Shown here in pieces: positions 43,301 to 52,195 of a stretch of DNA of 64,000 bases. The stretch comes from Nocardia otitidiscaviarum NBRC 14405 (GTDB lineage Bacteria; Actinomycetota; Actinomycetes; Mycobacteriales; Mycobacteriaceae): NCBI RefSeq assembly GCF_000308635.1, contig NZ_BAGD01000100.1, forward strand, positions 1 to 64,000, in the 5' to 3' direction. A program made the position numbers and the translations under genes. The notes under the pieces are model-generated. The model did not search any database. It was not told the origin of the DNA and saw only the letters and a list, made by a program, of their open reading frames with translations. Position 1 is the first letter of the stretch; every line of letters starts with the position of its first letter.

Positions 43301-44038
43301 GCCGCGGCGGCGCAGCTCCTCGGCGAGCCGTTCCACCAGAGGCAGCAGCGAGATGCGCTCCTCCTGCACGGCGAGCAGGTCCAGCAGGGCCTTCTTGGGT
43401 CCGCCGCGCTGCTTGGGGCCCGCGGGCAGGGTGTGGATGAGGCGGTCCAATTCCCGGTGGGCGTCCCGCAATTGGTCCGGCCGCACCAGGTGCTCGGCCA
43501 GCTGCCCGGACAGCGCCAGCACGGCCTCGGTGACCGAGACCGGGGTGCGGTCGATATCGAGGTCACCGTCCCAGGTCGAGACGAGCCGATAGGCCAGTTG
43601 CCAGAGCTGGGTCTCGCTGAGCAGGGTGGCGTTGGGTTCCACCGGCAGCAGCAGGCCGTGTTCGGTGAGCAGCCGGCCCGCATAGGAGTGATAGGTGCTG
43701 ATCTCCGGTTCGGAGCCGGTGAGCAGGGCGCGCAGGTGCCCGGTGGGGTCGATATCGCGCACCAGCGGGGCGCCGGCGAGCCGGGCCAGGCGGGTGCGGA
43801 TGCGGGTGGTCAACTGCTGGGCGGCTTTTCGAGTGAAGGTGAGGCCCAGCACCTGTTCGGGTTCGACCAGGCCGTTGGCGACCATCCACACCACGCGGGC
43901 GGCCATGGTCTCGGTCTTGCCCGCGCCCGCCCCCGCCACGACCAGGGTCGGGCCGGGCGGGGCGGCGATCACGGCGGCCTGCTCGTCGGTGGGCGGGGGC
44001 AGGCCCAGCGCGTCGGCCAGTTGCCGGGGGGTGATCAC
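40328..44038 (-). CDS. adnB: AdnB-type helicase-nuclease subunit
   Basis: A 1236-residue UvrD-like helicase with C-terminal nuclease, AdnB of the AdnAB complex that resects DNA double-strand breaks in actinobacteria in place of RecBCD. Walker A is VVAGAGAGKTETM; motif II is LLDEYQDTGHSQ; VHAAKGLEWEVV and YVALTRTERALF are late motifs. The PD-(D/E)XK nuclease is at the C-terminus (RGRMDAVFREPDGRWVVVDWKTG). An unstructured Pro/Gly/Asp-rich insertion near residues 900-985 makes it longer than mycobacterial AdnB (about 1,095). The GTG overlaps the adnA stop (GTGA). Confidence 0.9.
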   Translation of the reverse strand: MITPRQLADALGLPPPTDEQAAVIAAPPGPTLVVAGAGAGKTETMAARVVWMVANGLVEPEQVLGLTFTRKAAQQLTTRIRTRLARLAGAPLVRDIDPTGHLRALLTGSEPEISTYHSYAGRLLTEHGLLLPVEPNATLLSETQLWQLAYRLVSTWDGDLDIDRTPVSVTEAVLALSGQLAEHLVRPDQLRDAHRELDRLIHTLPAGPKQRGGPKKALLDLLAVQEERISLLPLVERLAEELRRRGALDFGAQMSLAARLAAEHPEVSAAERERFRLVLLDEYQDTGHSQRILLASLFGGIGPDRDDDPAGSGRLAVTAVGDPMQSIYGWRGASAANLPRFATDFPCAPGIPAPVLPLLTSWRNPPEALELANLVADPLRRRAAEGGGVTVDALRPRPDATDGVLAFALTETVADEREWVAERIAAEWEAAADLDAQPPTSAVLVRRNADAAPLAEALRERGLPVEIVGLGGLLHTPEVADVVATLRLIADPSAGSAAIRILTGARWRIGVADIAALSRRARELSIRQPAGQQAAITDTGTLDDALREVAPEPSEQAGLADAIADPGAAEQYSPQGFARINALGAELTALRERSGQPLPELVADVERTIGVGVETQARRATAGAGAGREHLDAFAEVVSGYAADHRASLTGLLAFLAAAEEVENGLEPGEVEVARDRVQVLTVHAAKGLEWEVVAVPHVVDGTFPSGTGTTTWMGALAELPTALRGDRQRDDAGEGVPVLDLTDIHDRADLERALDAHKKALAARRLDEERRLFYVALTRTERALFVSAHHWAETGSKPKGPSDFLLDLARAAEQPGMLARAVRIDRWDDPPPPDTPNPFTDNPPTATWPRDPLGKRRADIEHAAALVRAALADLREEQRRAARGIQTELDFGMFPAAPTGSTTPPKGERRAAGAEPGATVPPPGDPHVASSDGGASGASAGGRVGAGPPHRRADPLADSSVDVEIVAGESDSDDPDPEGWAADVDALLAEHAAATQAAREVELPGQLPATALVDLHADPAKLAARLRRPLPYPPSPYARRGTAFHAWLQRWFGASRLLGVDELPGASDTGDTDADLVRLQEAFLASPWADRNPVEVEVSFETTLAGTVLRGRMDAVFREPDGRWVVVDWKTGAEPKPAEEAAVAVQLAVYRVAWARLLAQRTGATEAEMLDRIGAAFHYVRTGRTIAPEHLPGPGELAELIGAAAPLGPELDTPEESDRSPDAPRPDITSRRSDR

Positions 44039-47000
44039 TCGTCGGTCACCTGCCGACCGGTGTCCTGCACCGGGCAGCTGCCGGAGACCTTGCAGTGGCG
44101 GCAGCCGTCATTGCGCATGGCGAGATAACTGGGGCCGCGGGTGGCGGCGGCCGCGTCGTGGATCACGCCGCGCCACCGGTCGATTCCCGCCTCGTCCAGG
44201 GGCGGCTGCGCACGCTGGGTGGCGCCCTCCCTACTGGACGGCTTGGCCACGTAGACCAGGCGGGCGCCGCCGGGTTCGCCGTCACCGAGCGCGCCCTCGG
44301 CGGCGGCGACCTGATAGGTCGCCAGCTGGGCGTGGTCCTCGGCGGCCTGTTTGGAGATGGGCGTCTTGCCGGTCTTGACATCGACGATCACGAAGCGGCC
44401 CAGGGCGTCTCGTTCCACGCGGTCGACGCGGCCCTTGATGCGCACCGGCAGTTCGTCGGGGCCGCGCGCGGGCAGAGTGAGGTCGATCGGCACCTCGACG
44501 CCCAGCGCGGTGAGTTCGTCGCGGGTATTGCGCAGCCAGGCCAGGAAGGTGTCGACCATGGTCTCGGTGCGGCGCAGTTCCTGGCGGGAATGCCAGTTCT
44601 CGCCCTCCCGGGAGCTGGGGTCGACCTTCTTCCACGCTTTGGCCAGCGCCGCCTTCACCTGCGCCTCGTCGACCTGTCCGGCCAGGGCCTGCACCAGGGT
44701 GTGCACCAGATTGCCCTTGAGGGCGTGCACATTGTCGCCGTCCTGGCCGCCGTGGCGTTCCAGCGCCCAGCGCAGCGGGCAGGTTCTCAGCTGGTCGACG
44801 GTGGACGGGGAGAGACCGACGGCGCCGTCCTCGATCTCCCACAGCGGATGCTCGGAGCTGAGGTCGGCGGTGCCGTACCACTCGTCGGGGTGTGCGCCGC
44901 GCACACCGGCGGCGGCGAGGCGGGCCAGTTGGCGGGCGGCGCGGTCGGCGCGATCCGGATCGGCCTCGGGATCGCAGACGGCGCCGCGTAATTCGGCGAT
45001 GAGGGCGTGCATGGCGAGGGCGCGACCCGGATCGACCGGGGCGGGGATGCGGCCCGGTGCACCGTGGTCGGTATCGGCGTCGAGTTCGGCGAGGAAGCGC
45101 GACGGGGTGAGATCCTGGTCGCCGGTGACGGATTCGACGGCGGTCACCAGCAGGGAACGGCGGGCCCGGCCGCAGGCCACCAGCAGCAGCCGCCGCTCCT
45201 CGGCCAGCAGGGGTGCGGCGCGGCTGAGACGTTCGCCGGTATTCCCTACTCCGGCAATGACATCCACCAGCTCCTCGACGCCGAGCAGGGTGCCGCGCGG
45301 GCGCAGGTTGGGCCAGATGCCCTCCTGCACACCGGCGACCGCGACGGTATCCCATTCGCGTCCCGCCGCGCCGTGCGCGCTGACGATGGTGACGGCCTCG
45401 CCCGGATCGGTGTGCGGTGCGCTGTCCTGCGGAATCTCCTGCTGTTCCAGGTATTCCACGAAGCCTTCGACGGTGGCGTGCGGCAACCGGTCCACATACG
45501 CTCCGGCCGCCTCGAACAGCCCGACCACAGCGTCCAGATCCCGGTCCGCCTGCATCCCGACCGCTCCCCCGCGCTCGGACTGCCCCACCCACCGCCGCTC
45601 CAGGTTCGACGCCGTCCACACCGCCCACAGCGTCTCCTCCAGCCCCTCCCCGCGCCGCCGCGCCGCGCGTCCCCGCCCCACAGCCTTCAACACCCGCCGC
45701 AGCGGCGCGGACTCCACCTCGGTGAGCCGCCCCAGCACGGCCCGATCCCCCACGCCGATAATGAGATCCCGCAGTATCTCCGCCGAGGACCGATCGAGAT
45801 CGGCGAACCGCTCCGCCTCCCGCTCTCCGTCCGGCCCGGTAGCCTGCCCGACTCGGACATCTTCCCTGCCGCCGGACACTGCCGCCCCGGCGCCTGGCGT
45901 TCGGCTGTCCGCCCCGGCGTCATCGCCTGGCGCGGCCCCGCTCGGTTCGGCGTGGTCCGTCGCGGGGCGGGGCGCGCCGCCGTCGACCGTTGCCGAATCG
46001 TCCGGGGCGGAAGCGTTCTCGTCGGCGTCCGGTTCGGGTCGGCGGGTGGGGTGGCCGAGTTCGAGGACCGAGCGGCGGATGCCGCGGCGCAGGCGGCGCA
46101 GGCTGATCTGGTCGGCGCCGCCGAGGGGGCCCGCGAGCAGGTCGAGGGCGTCGTCGGCGGTGAAGGCGTCGGGGCGGGGGCCGGGGTGGCGGCTGGGGTC
46201 GCTGGCCATGATGGCGCGCAGGGTGAGCAGCGCCCAGGCCGCGCCGCGGCGGCGGGCGAGCGGGACCTCCGGCGGAGGTTGGCGCACGGGGACACCCGCC
46301 GCCAGCAGCGCACGCCGCAGGGGGGCCAGCGACAGCGGAATGGAGCGGACGATCACGGCCATCCGGGACCACGGGACGCCGTGGGTGAGGTGCGCGCGGC
46401 GCAGATGGTCGGCGATGAGAGCCGCCTCCTTGGCCGGGGTGGTGAGGACGTGGACCCGCACCTCGCCCTCGGGGGCGTCGACCACCCGCAGGGCGACCGG
46501 CGGGGTGCGGTGGACGCCGGTGCCGGGGAGGCGGGCGGTGATGCGGGCCAGGGCCTCCTGGATGGCGGGGGCACTGCGGTGGTTGTCGCGGAGGATGACG
46601 CGGCGGTCCTCGGGTGCGCCGGGGTCGGCGGCGAAGCGGGCGTCCGCGCCGCGGAAGGTGAAGACGGACTGGTCCGGGTCGGCGGCGATCACTGCGGTGG
46701 CGGGGCCGCTGCCGATGGCGCGAACCAGTTGGGCCGCTTGCGGATCCAGGTGCTGGGCGTCGTCGACCAGCAGGTGCCGGACGCGGTCGCGTTCGGCGGC
46801 GAGCAGCTCCGGGTCCAGCACCAGGGCGTCCAGCGCCGCGCCCACGAGTTCGGCGGCGTCCAGGGCGGGAGCGCTGGCCTCCGGGGTCTCCATGCCGACC
46901 GACCAGCGCAGCAGCATGGTCTGCTCGTACCGCTCGGCGAAGCGGCCCGCGGCCACCCACTCCGGATGCTGTTGGGCGCGCCCCAGTTCCACCAGGTCCT

Positions 47001-47583
47001 CGGGTCCGAGTCCGCGTTCGGTGGCGCGCAACATGAGATCGCGCAACTGTTCGGCGAAGCCGCCGGTGGGCAGGGCGGGGTGCAGCCGCTCGGGCCAGTA
47101 CTTCGCGCCGTCCTGGAGTTCTCCGCGCAGCAGCTCGCGCAGCACGATGTCCTGTTCGGATCCGGTGAGCAGCCGCGGTGGCGGATTGCCGTGCGTCGCC
47201 GCGTGCGTGCGCAGCAGGCCGAAGGCGTAGGAGTGCACGGTGCGCACCAGCGGTGCCCGGGTCGCGCCCGGCACGCCGCCCAGCTCCGGAGCCAGCGCGG
47301 CGATGCGGAGGGTCAGCGCGTTGCGCACCGCGGTGGCCGCCCGTTTGGAGTAGGTGAGCACCAGCACCGACTCCGGATCCTCGCCCGCGACGATCCGGGC
47401 CGCCGCCAGATCCACCAGCAGCGCGGTCTTGCCCGTCCCGGGACCGCCGAGCACCTGCCACGGCCGCCATCCCGGTTCCGGCTCCACGCCGTCGAACAGC
47501 TCCCGGACATCGGCGTCCCACTCCGGGGAGTGGGACGCGGTCTGCACCCGGCGCACCAATCGCACCGAGCTATCCGATCGCAT
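44035..47583 (-). CDS. adnA: AdnA-type helicase-nuclease subunit
   Basis: About 1,182 residues. N-terminal UvrD-like motor with Walker A VLGGPGTGKTALL and motif II VDDAQHLDPQA (DDAQ rather than DExx). The nuclease carries KGRVDRVERDALGRFVIVDVKTG. An iron-sulfur cluster is marked by an early Cys (LRTCPLRWALERHGG) and the terminal CRHCKVSGSCPV, as in AddB/AdnA-type nucleases. An acidic, Pro/Ala-rich insertion of about 80 residues lies near the middle. It forms a heterodimer with AdnB. The start is uncertain: ATG 47583 (chosen) or ATG 47619; neither has a clear ribosome-binding site. It is divergent from the alpha/beta hydrolase. Confidence 0.88.
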   Translation of the reverse strand: MRSDSSVRLVRRVQTASHSPEWDADVRELFDGVEPEPGWRPWQVLGGPGTGKTALLVDLAAARIVAGEDPESVLVLTYSKRAATAVRNALTLRIAALAPELGGVPGATRAPLVRTVHSYAFGLLRTHAATHGNPPPRLLTGSEQDIVLRELLRGELQDGAKYWPERLHPALPTGGFAEQLRDLMLRATERGLGPEDLVELGRAQQHPEWVAAGRFAERYEQTMLLRWSVGMETPEASAPALDAAELVGAALDALVLDPELLAAERDRVRHLLVDDAQHLDPQAAQLVRAIGSGPATAVIAADPDQSVFTFRGADARFAADPGAPEDRRVILRDNHRSAPAIQEALARITARLPGTGVHRTPPVALRVVDAPEGEVRVHVLTTPAKEAALIADHLRRAHLTHGVPWSRMAVIVRSIPLSLAPLRRALLAAGVPVRQPPPEVPLARRRGAAWALLTLRAIMASDPSRHPGPRPDAFTADDALDLLAGPLGGADQISLRRLRRGIRRSVLELGHPTRRPEPDADENASAPDDSATVDGGAPRPATDHAEPSGAAPGDDAGADSRTPGAGAAVSGGREDVRVGQATGPDGEREAERFADLDRSSAEILRDLIIGVGDRAVLGRLTEVESAPLRRVLKAVGRGRAARRRGEGLEETLWAVWTASNLERRWVGQSERGGAVGMQADRDLDAVVGLFEAAGAYVDRLPHATVEGFVEYLEQQEIPQDSAPHTDPGEAVTIVSAHGAAGREWDTVAVAGVQEGIWPNLRPRGTLLGVEELVDVIAGVGNTGERLSRAAPLLAEERRLLLVACGRARRSLLVTAVESVTGDQDLTPSRFLAELDADTDHGAPGRIPAPVDPGRALAMHALIAELRGAVCDPEADPDRADRAARQLARLAAAGVRGAHPDEWYGTADLSSEHPLWEIEDGAVGLSPSTVDQLRTCPLRWALERHGGQDGDNVHALKGNLVHTLVQALAGQVDEAQVKAALAKAWKKVDPSSREGENWHSRQELRRTETMVDTFLAWLRNTRDELTALGVEVPIDLTLPARGPDELPVRIKGRVDRVERDALGRFVIVDVKTGKTPISKQAAEDHAQLATYQVAAAEGALGDGEPGGARLVYVAKPSSREGATQRAQPPLDEAGIDRWRGVIHDAAAATRGPSYLAMRNDGCRHCKVSGSCPVQDTGRQVTDE

Positions 47584-47699
47584 CACGCGGGCTATTTCAA
47601 CAGACGCCCCCGACACCATCGTTTGCCCGGTCTTCGCCGAGTGTTCTCGCACACTCCGCCGACCCGGCACCTGTCGTACCAACCCGGCAGAATGGGGCG

Positions 47700-48485
47700 G
47701 TGGCCGATCTCCAGGTACATCGTTTCGGGCCCTCGACAGGGCCGCTCGTGTTGGCGCTGCACGGCCTGACCGGGCACGGGAACCGCTGGCGGGCGCTGGC
47801 CGAGGAGCAGTTGCCGGAGGTCCGGATGGTGGCTCCGGATCTGCGGGGACACGGGCGATCGACCTCGCTGCCGCCGTGGGACTTCGAGACCGTCGTCGCC
47901 GATCTCGTCACCGTGCTGACCGCCGAGACCGGCAAACCCGCGGTGGTGGTCGGGCATTCGTTCGGCGGGGCGGTGGCGATCCACCTGGCGCGCGCCCGCC
48001 CGGACCTGGTGCGGGCCCTGGTCCTGCTCGATCCGGCCATCGGCATCGATCCGGTGCTGCTGCACGACATCGCCCGCAGCACGCTCGAGCATCCCGACTA
48101 CGAGAGTGTCGAGGCCGCGCGGTTCGACAAGTTGGAGACCGGCTGGGCCGAGGTGGAACCGCGGCTGTTGGACGCCGAACTGGCCGAACACCTGGTGCCC
48201 ACCGGCGGCGGACGGGTCGGCTGGCGGCTGTTCGCCCCGGCCGTCCTGTCGTACTGGGGGCAGCTGGCCCGCGATGTCGTGCTGCCGCCCGCGGGGATGC
48301 CGACCGTCCTGGTGCAGGCCGCGAAGGTGCGGCCGCCGTTCGTGCCACCCGCCTTCCGCGCCGCGCTCACCGACCAGCTGGGCGACCTGCTCACGGTGCA
48401 CGACTTCGACTGCGACCATATGGTGTCGGAGGCCCGTCCCGCCGAGACCGCGGCGCTGGTCCGCGCCGTGCTGGCGACCACGTGA
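47700..48485 (+). CDS. Alpha/beta hydrolase (LipV/Rv3203-like)
   Basis: A 261-residue alpha/beta hydrolase. Nucleophile Ser in VVVGHSFGGAVAIHLA, oxyanion region ALHGLTGHGNRW, acid and His positions in the C-terminal half (DFDCDHMVSEAR). The mycobacterial gene in the same position is lipV, a lipase/esterase. No signal peptide, so cytoplasmic. GTG start at 47700, near the divergent adnA start; promoters overlap in this short gap. Confidence 0.87.
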   Translation: MADLQVHRFGPSTGPLVLALHGLTGHGNRWRALAEEQLPEVRMVAPDLRGHGRSTSLPPWDFETVVADLVTVLTAETGKPAVVVGHSFGGAVAIHLARARPDLVRALVLLDPAIGIDPVLLHDIARSTLEHPDYESVEAARFDKLETGWAEVEPRLLDAELAEHLVPTGGGRVGWRLFAPAVLSYWGQLARDVVLPPAGMPTVLVQAAKVRPPFVPPAFRAALTDQLGDLLTVHDFDCDHMVSEARPAETAALVRAVLATT

Positions 48486-48546
48486 CCGCCCACCGACGGG
48501 CCTCGACGGCCACCGACGAATTCCGAAACGACCGGGAGCGCATGCG

Positions 48547-48864
48547 ATGGCGACGACCGATGCCGAGATCGAACGAGTCCGCGCACTGGTGGCCCTGATT
48601 CCGCCCGGCCGCGTCGCCACCTACGGCGATATCGCCGCGGCGGCGGGCCTGTCCACCCCGCGCACCGTCGGCTGGATCATGCGCACCGATTCCGCCGACC
48701 TGCCCTGGCACCGGGTGCTGCGCGCCGACGGCCGCCCCGCCCCGCACCTGGCGGGCCGCCAACTCCAACGGCTGGCCGCGGAGGGTTGCCCGCTCCTCGA
48801 CGATCGCGTGGACCTGCGCCGCGCCCGCTTCGACCTCACCGCCGATCAGTCCCCGAGCGACTGA
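48547..48864 (+). CDS. Alkyltransferase-like protein (ATL, MGMT family)
   Basis: A 105-residue protein of the methylated-DNA-cysteine S-methyltransferase fold, but with the reactive Cys replaced. The motif PCHR reads PWHR (DLPWHRVLRADG), which is the ATL mark. ATLs bind O6-alkylguanine lesions and hand them to nucleotide excision repair. The helix-turn-helix AAAAGLSTPRTVGWIMR and Arg finger are present. It corresponds to Rv3204. Its 3' end overlaps the convergent MmyB-like gene by 19 bases. Confidence 0.9.
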   Translation: MATTDAEIERVRALVALIPPGRVATYGDIAAAAGLSTPRTVGWIMRTDSADLPWHRVLRADGRPAPHLAGRQLQRLAAEGCPLLDDRVDLRRARFDLTADQSPSD

Positions 48865-49664
48865 TCGCGGTCGGTCGCGATACCGAGAAACACCTGCACA
48901 CTGTCGGAACGGTTCGGGAAGTCGGCCCGAAACATCTGCACCGCCACGGTGCGGCGGACCGCGGTCTCGGGATCGCGGAGATGCAGCAGCGGCCGGTCCC
49001 GACCGTAGGCGGGGATGCCCTCGTCCCAGATCCGCCGGAAGAATTCGTAGCGACCCAGATCGGCGAGCAGTTCGCTCGCGGCGACACCGGTCCCGGCTCC
49101 CGCGATGAGGCCGCGCAGCCAGCGCACCAGCAGGCGGGTCTCCTGCTCCCATTCCACCAGCACCCGGCGCGAGGACTTGTCGCCGAGCAGCCAGCGCAGC
49201 ATATTGCCGTCGTCGGTGATTCCGGGAAAGGCCCGCGCGAAACTGTCGTTGCAGGCGAGCACGTTCCATCCGATATCGAGGTAGGCGGCGAGGTTCGGTT
49301 CGTGCAGCATGAGCGCTCGGCGCGGATCGTCACCGAGCCCACCGCCGAGCTCGCCGCGCAGTTCGTCGGGGGCGATGCGTTCACGCACATCGAATCCGGC
49401 GAGATCGAGCAGATACCGATACTCCACGGCGGACAGCGGACCGATCTGGTGCAGACAGCGGACCAATGCCTGGAGCACTTCCTGGGTCGGGCGCTCTCGA
49501 TTGCCGTTCTCCAGGTGTGTGATGTAACTCGCGCTCACCCCGGCGTTGAATGCCAGCCTTTCCCGGGAGACCCGTCGACTGTCCCGCAACCGCCGCAGTA
49601 AATTTCCGAGTGTCGGCGGCTGCACCTCCCCTGCTTTGTCGACGCACCCCGAATTCGCTGCCAT
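48846..49664 (-). CDS. MmyB-like HTH transcriptional regulator, copy 1
   Basis: A 272-residue regulator. The XRE helix-turn-helix is at residues 15-75 (TLGNLLRRLRDSRRVSRERLA, then GVSASYITHLENG). The MmyB-type ligand domain follows (NLAAYLDIGWNVLACNDSFARAFPG; GRYEFFRRIWDEG), a PAS-like fold known to bind fatty acids in relatives. GGAGGAG lies before ATG 49664. It is a close paralogue of the protein at 59182-60003. A TTAGT-N5-ACTAA palindrome lies about 57 bases upstream. Confidence 0.88.
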   Translation of the reverse strand: MAANSGCVDKAGEVQPPTLGNLLRRLRDSRRVSRERLAFNAGVSASYITHLENGNRERPTQEVLQALVRCLHQIGPLSAVEYRYLLDLAGFDVRERIAPDELRGELGGGLGDDPRRALMLHEPNLAAYLDIGWNVLACNDSFARAFPGITDDGNMLRWLLGDKSSRRVLVEWEQETRLLVRWLRGLIAGAGTGVAASELLADLGRYEFFRRIWDEGIPAYGRDRPLLHLRDPETAVRRTVAVQMFRADFPNRSDSVQVFLGIATDRDQSLGD

Positions 49665-49720
49665 GGTTCTCCTCCGTCCCGACCCATCGCCAGTCGTACC
49701 TAGATATAAGTCACCCGTAT

Positions 49721-49735
49721 TTAGTTGTCCACTAA
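49721..49735. promoter_or_regulatory. Palindrome upstream of MmyB-like copy 1
   Basis: TTAGTTGTCCACTAA, a 5-bp inverted repeat around TGTCC, is located in the 139-base gap between the SARP stop and the regulator start. It sits in an AT-rich promoter-like stretch. A partly matching TTTTGTTGTACATAAG occurs upstream of the paralogous regulator (60152-60167). It is a candidate autoregulatory operator. Confidence 0.4.
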
Positions 49736-49803
49736 TAGTTTTCACGGTATTACGGCCGCCGGACGGGAAGTTTTCGTGGCAGTACACCGCGGAACACGTC
49801 GAG

Positions 49804-51669
49804 CTAACGTCCGGATTCGCGTTGCCGAGGGCTTGCCCGCTCGCCGGTCGGCCACTCCTCGGGAAATCCGTACTCGAGGACCTCCTGAATCAGCGAGTGC
49901 TCGAACCCGATTCGCCCGACCGGATCGAAGCGGATGATCCCGGCGGCCTGCGCGGTGGTGATACGGTCCAGCAGCGCGGTTTCCGAGCAGCCCAGCAGCG
50001 CCAGCAGCCCGGCCACGTCGGCGTCGTCGCCGAGTCGGGCGGCGTAGCGCAGAGTCCGGATCACCTCGGCGGGCAGCCGCTCGATCCGGGCGCGCACGAT
50101 ATCGCGGACGCGCGGCGGCAGTTCGCGAATATCGCCGTGCTGCGCCGCGATTCCGGCAAGTTCGCGCACGAACAGCGGATTGCCGCCGGTACGTTCGCGT
50201 AGGGCGGCGATGGTGTCGCGGTCCACGGCCGTCCCGCCGGCCGTCCGCACCATGCGCGCCACGGTATCCGGACCGACCCCGTTCAGTTCCTCCCAGGACA
50301 CGGTGCGGTCGGCCAGCGCGGTCACGGTGGCGCGCAGTTCCGGCCCGGCCTCGGCCGGGCGCAGCGTGAGGATCAGCAGCACGGGCGCGCGGCGCAGCCA
50401 GGCGGCGAGCAGGCGCAGGATGTGCAGGGTCACCGGATCGGCGTACTGCAGATCCTCGAGCACCAGGGCGACCGGCCGGGCGGCCGCGACCGTCCGACAG
50501 CGCTGCGCGATGGTCCGGGCGACATCGAAATAGCGTGCGGCCGAGAGCAATTCGGCGAATCCAGCGGGACCGTCCAGGCTCGCCGCGATATCCGCCCAGG
50601 CCCGCGCGGGCGGCCCGCCGTCCACGCAGCGCCCGGTGGCTACGGTCCACGATCGCCGTCGCAGCTCGGCCGCAACCGACTCCGCCAGATAGGTCTTGCC
50701 CATACCCGCCGCACCGGCCAGCCATATCGGGCGGGCGCCGCGTGCCCAGGCGTCGGCGGCGGCCGCGAGCACGGCGGCGAACTGTCGCGGATACCCGGTG
50801 TGCGCACCACCGGACGGGCTGGGTCCGAGCGCCGAGTCCCGCCCTGCGGCAGGTGTTTCCGCGATCGCATGCACGGTCGGGCCGACTTGGAGCGGATCCG
50901 TCTGGTTGAGGATGGCCGACTCCAGGTCCCGCAGCCGTCGTCCCGGATACACCCCGATCTCCCGCACCAGGTACTCACCGGCACGGCGCAGTGTGGCCAG
51001 CGCCTCGGCCTGCTGACCGAGCCGATACTGGGCGATGGCGAGCAGGCGAGCGCCCTCCTCCCGCCCGGGCCGCTGGTCCAGCAGCGGCCGCAGCCCGGTC
51101 ACCACCTCGGTCGGCCGGTCCAGCGCGAGTGCGGCCTGTGCGCGCAGTTCCGCGGCCAGCAGACGCAGGTCGGTGAGCCGGTCGGCCTCACCGACCGCCC
51201 ACCCCGCGTCCTGGAAGGATTCCAGCGCGGCACCGTCCCAGCAGGCCAGTGCGGCATCGAGCAGTCGGCACCGGTCGGCCGGGTCGATACCGGTCCCCGA
51301 TTCCCGGAGCCGATCCTGGTAGACGCGCAGCAGCGCCTCGAAATGCCAGGCGTCGACCTGTTCGACCGCGAGTCGCAGCGCGTAACCGCCGCCCTCGGAC
51401 ACCAGGACGGTGGCCGGTGCCCGCCGATGACGTCGCGGTTCGAAAACCGTTCGCAGCTTGTGGATCTGGACCTGGAGCACGGAGGCGGCGCTCGACGGCG
51501 GCGTCCCCTCCCAGATATCGTCCACGAGCCGGTCCACCGACAGCACCCGGCCGTGCGCCACCACCAGCCGCCCGAGCAGCGTGCGCGGGAGGCGACCGCG
51601 GATGTCGACGGGCGTGCCATCGATCACGACACGCAGCGGCCCCAGCACTCGTATCCGCCGATCGTTCAT
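49804..51669 (-). CDS. SARP family regulator with BTAD and AAA ATPase domains
   Basis: A 621-residue AfsR-like activator. N-terminal winged helix (residues 1-90: IRVLGPLRVVIDGTPVDIRG, then VLQVQIHKLRTVF), then a bacterial transcriptional activator domain with TPR folds (about 95-250), then an AAA/STAND ATPase with Walker A LAGAAGMGKTYLAES and a leucine-rich Walker B (VALVLEDLQYAD). SARPs usually activate secondary-metabolite genes. No such cluster is beside it here, so its target may lie elsewhere. ATG 51669 has GGGAAAG 3 bases upstream. It is divergent from a 100-residue protein and a LAL regulator. CCGAGG/CCTCGG at 51703-51719 is a possible operator. Confidence 0.88.
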   Translation of the reverse strand: MNDRRIRVLGPLRVVIDGTPVDIRGRLPRTLLGRLVVAHGRVLSVDRLVDDIWEGTPPSSAASVLQVQIHKLRTVFEPRRHRRAPATVLVSEGGGYALRLAVEQVDAWHFEALLRVYQDRLRESGTGIDPADRCRLLDAALACWDGAALESFQDAGWAVGEADRLTDLRLLAAELRAQAALALDRPTEVVTGLRPLLDQRPGREEGARLLAIAQYRLGQQAEALATLRRAGEYLVREIGVYPGRRLRDLESAILNQTDPLQVGPTVHAIAETPAAGRDSALGPSPSGGAHTGYPRQFAAVLAAAADAWARGARPIWLAGAAGMGKTYLAESVAAELRRRSWTVATGRCVDGGPPARAWADIAASLDGPAGFAELLSAARYFDVARTIAQRCRTVAAARPVALVLEDLQYADPVTLHILRLLAAWLRRAPVLLILTLRPAEAGPELRATVTALADRTVSWEELNGVGPDTVARMVRTAGGTAVDRDTIAALRERTGGNPLFVRELAGIAAQHGDIRELPPRVRDIVRARIERLPAEVIRTLRYAARLGDDADVAGLLALLGCSETALLDRITTAQAAGIIRFDPVGRIGFEHSLIQEVLEYGFPEEWPTGERASPRQRESGR

Positions 51670-51892
51670 CACTTTCCCGGCCCGCCAAGTATTCTCACGC
51701 ATCCGAGGCCGCACCTCGGCCGTTTGCTGAATATTAACGATTTGCCGAAGTGCCAAGTCGTACTGTCCCATTGGCGTGTCGCGGGCAATGTTCGAAATCA
51801 CATCCGTGGAAGTAATCCGTTGGCCACCCGAATCTTTCAGGAAGAACCACACAGAAAGTCACCGAGAAGCCGGGACCCGGAAACTGTCTGTC

Positions 51893-52195
51893 ATGCGTGA
51901 GAACGGCTTCGCCGCCGCACTGCTCGGTTATCTGTCCGACCTCACCGAAACCATTGCCCGGCGCATCGACCGAATCGTGATCGCCCGCACCCTCGCCCTC
52001 GACGAAGCCGGCGCTCCCGACGGTCTGTACCGAGACCGTTTCGGTGCGCTCTGGGAGAAGCATGCGCGCGGGTGGCGGCTGTGGCTCCGGTCCGGCGCGG
52101 CCCTCGAGGTCCTCGCGACCGAAGCGGACATCGCCCGCACCCTGCGCAGTTTCGCGCCGTTCACCCCGGTGGTCGTGTGGCTGCCGCGCCGATGA
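51893..52195 (+). CDS. Small protein coupled to a LAL regulator
   Basis: A 100-residue protein from ATG 51893, ending in an ATGA overlap with the following LuxR-family gene. No motif is recognised. The sequence has a helical N-terminal half (FAAALLGYLSDLTETIARRIDRIVIA) and a Trp-rich middle (GALWEKHARGWRLWLRSG). No membrane segment or signal peptide. It may partner or modulate the regulator. The start is uncertain: an in-frame ATG/GTG further upstream exists but would overlap the divergent promoter. Confidence 0.5.
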   Translation: MRENGFAAALLGYLSDLTETIARRIDRIVIARTLALDEAGAPDGLYRDRFGALWEKHARGWRLWLRSGAALEVLATEADIARTLRSFAPFTPVVVWLPRR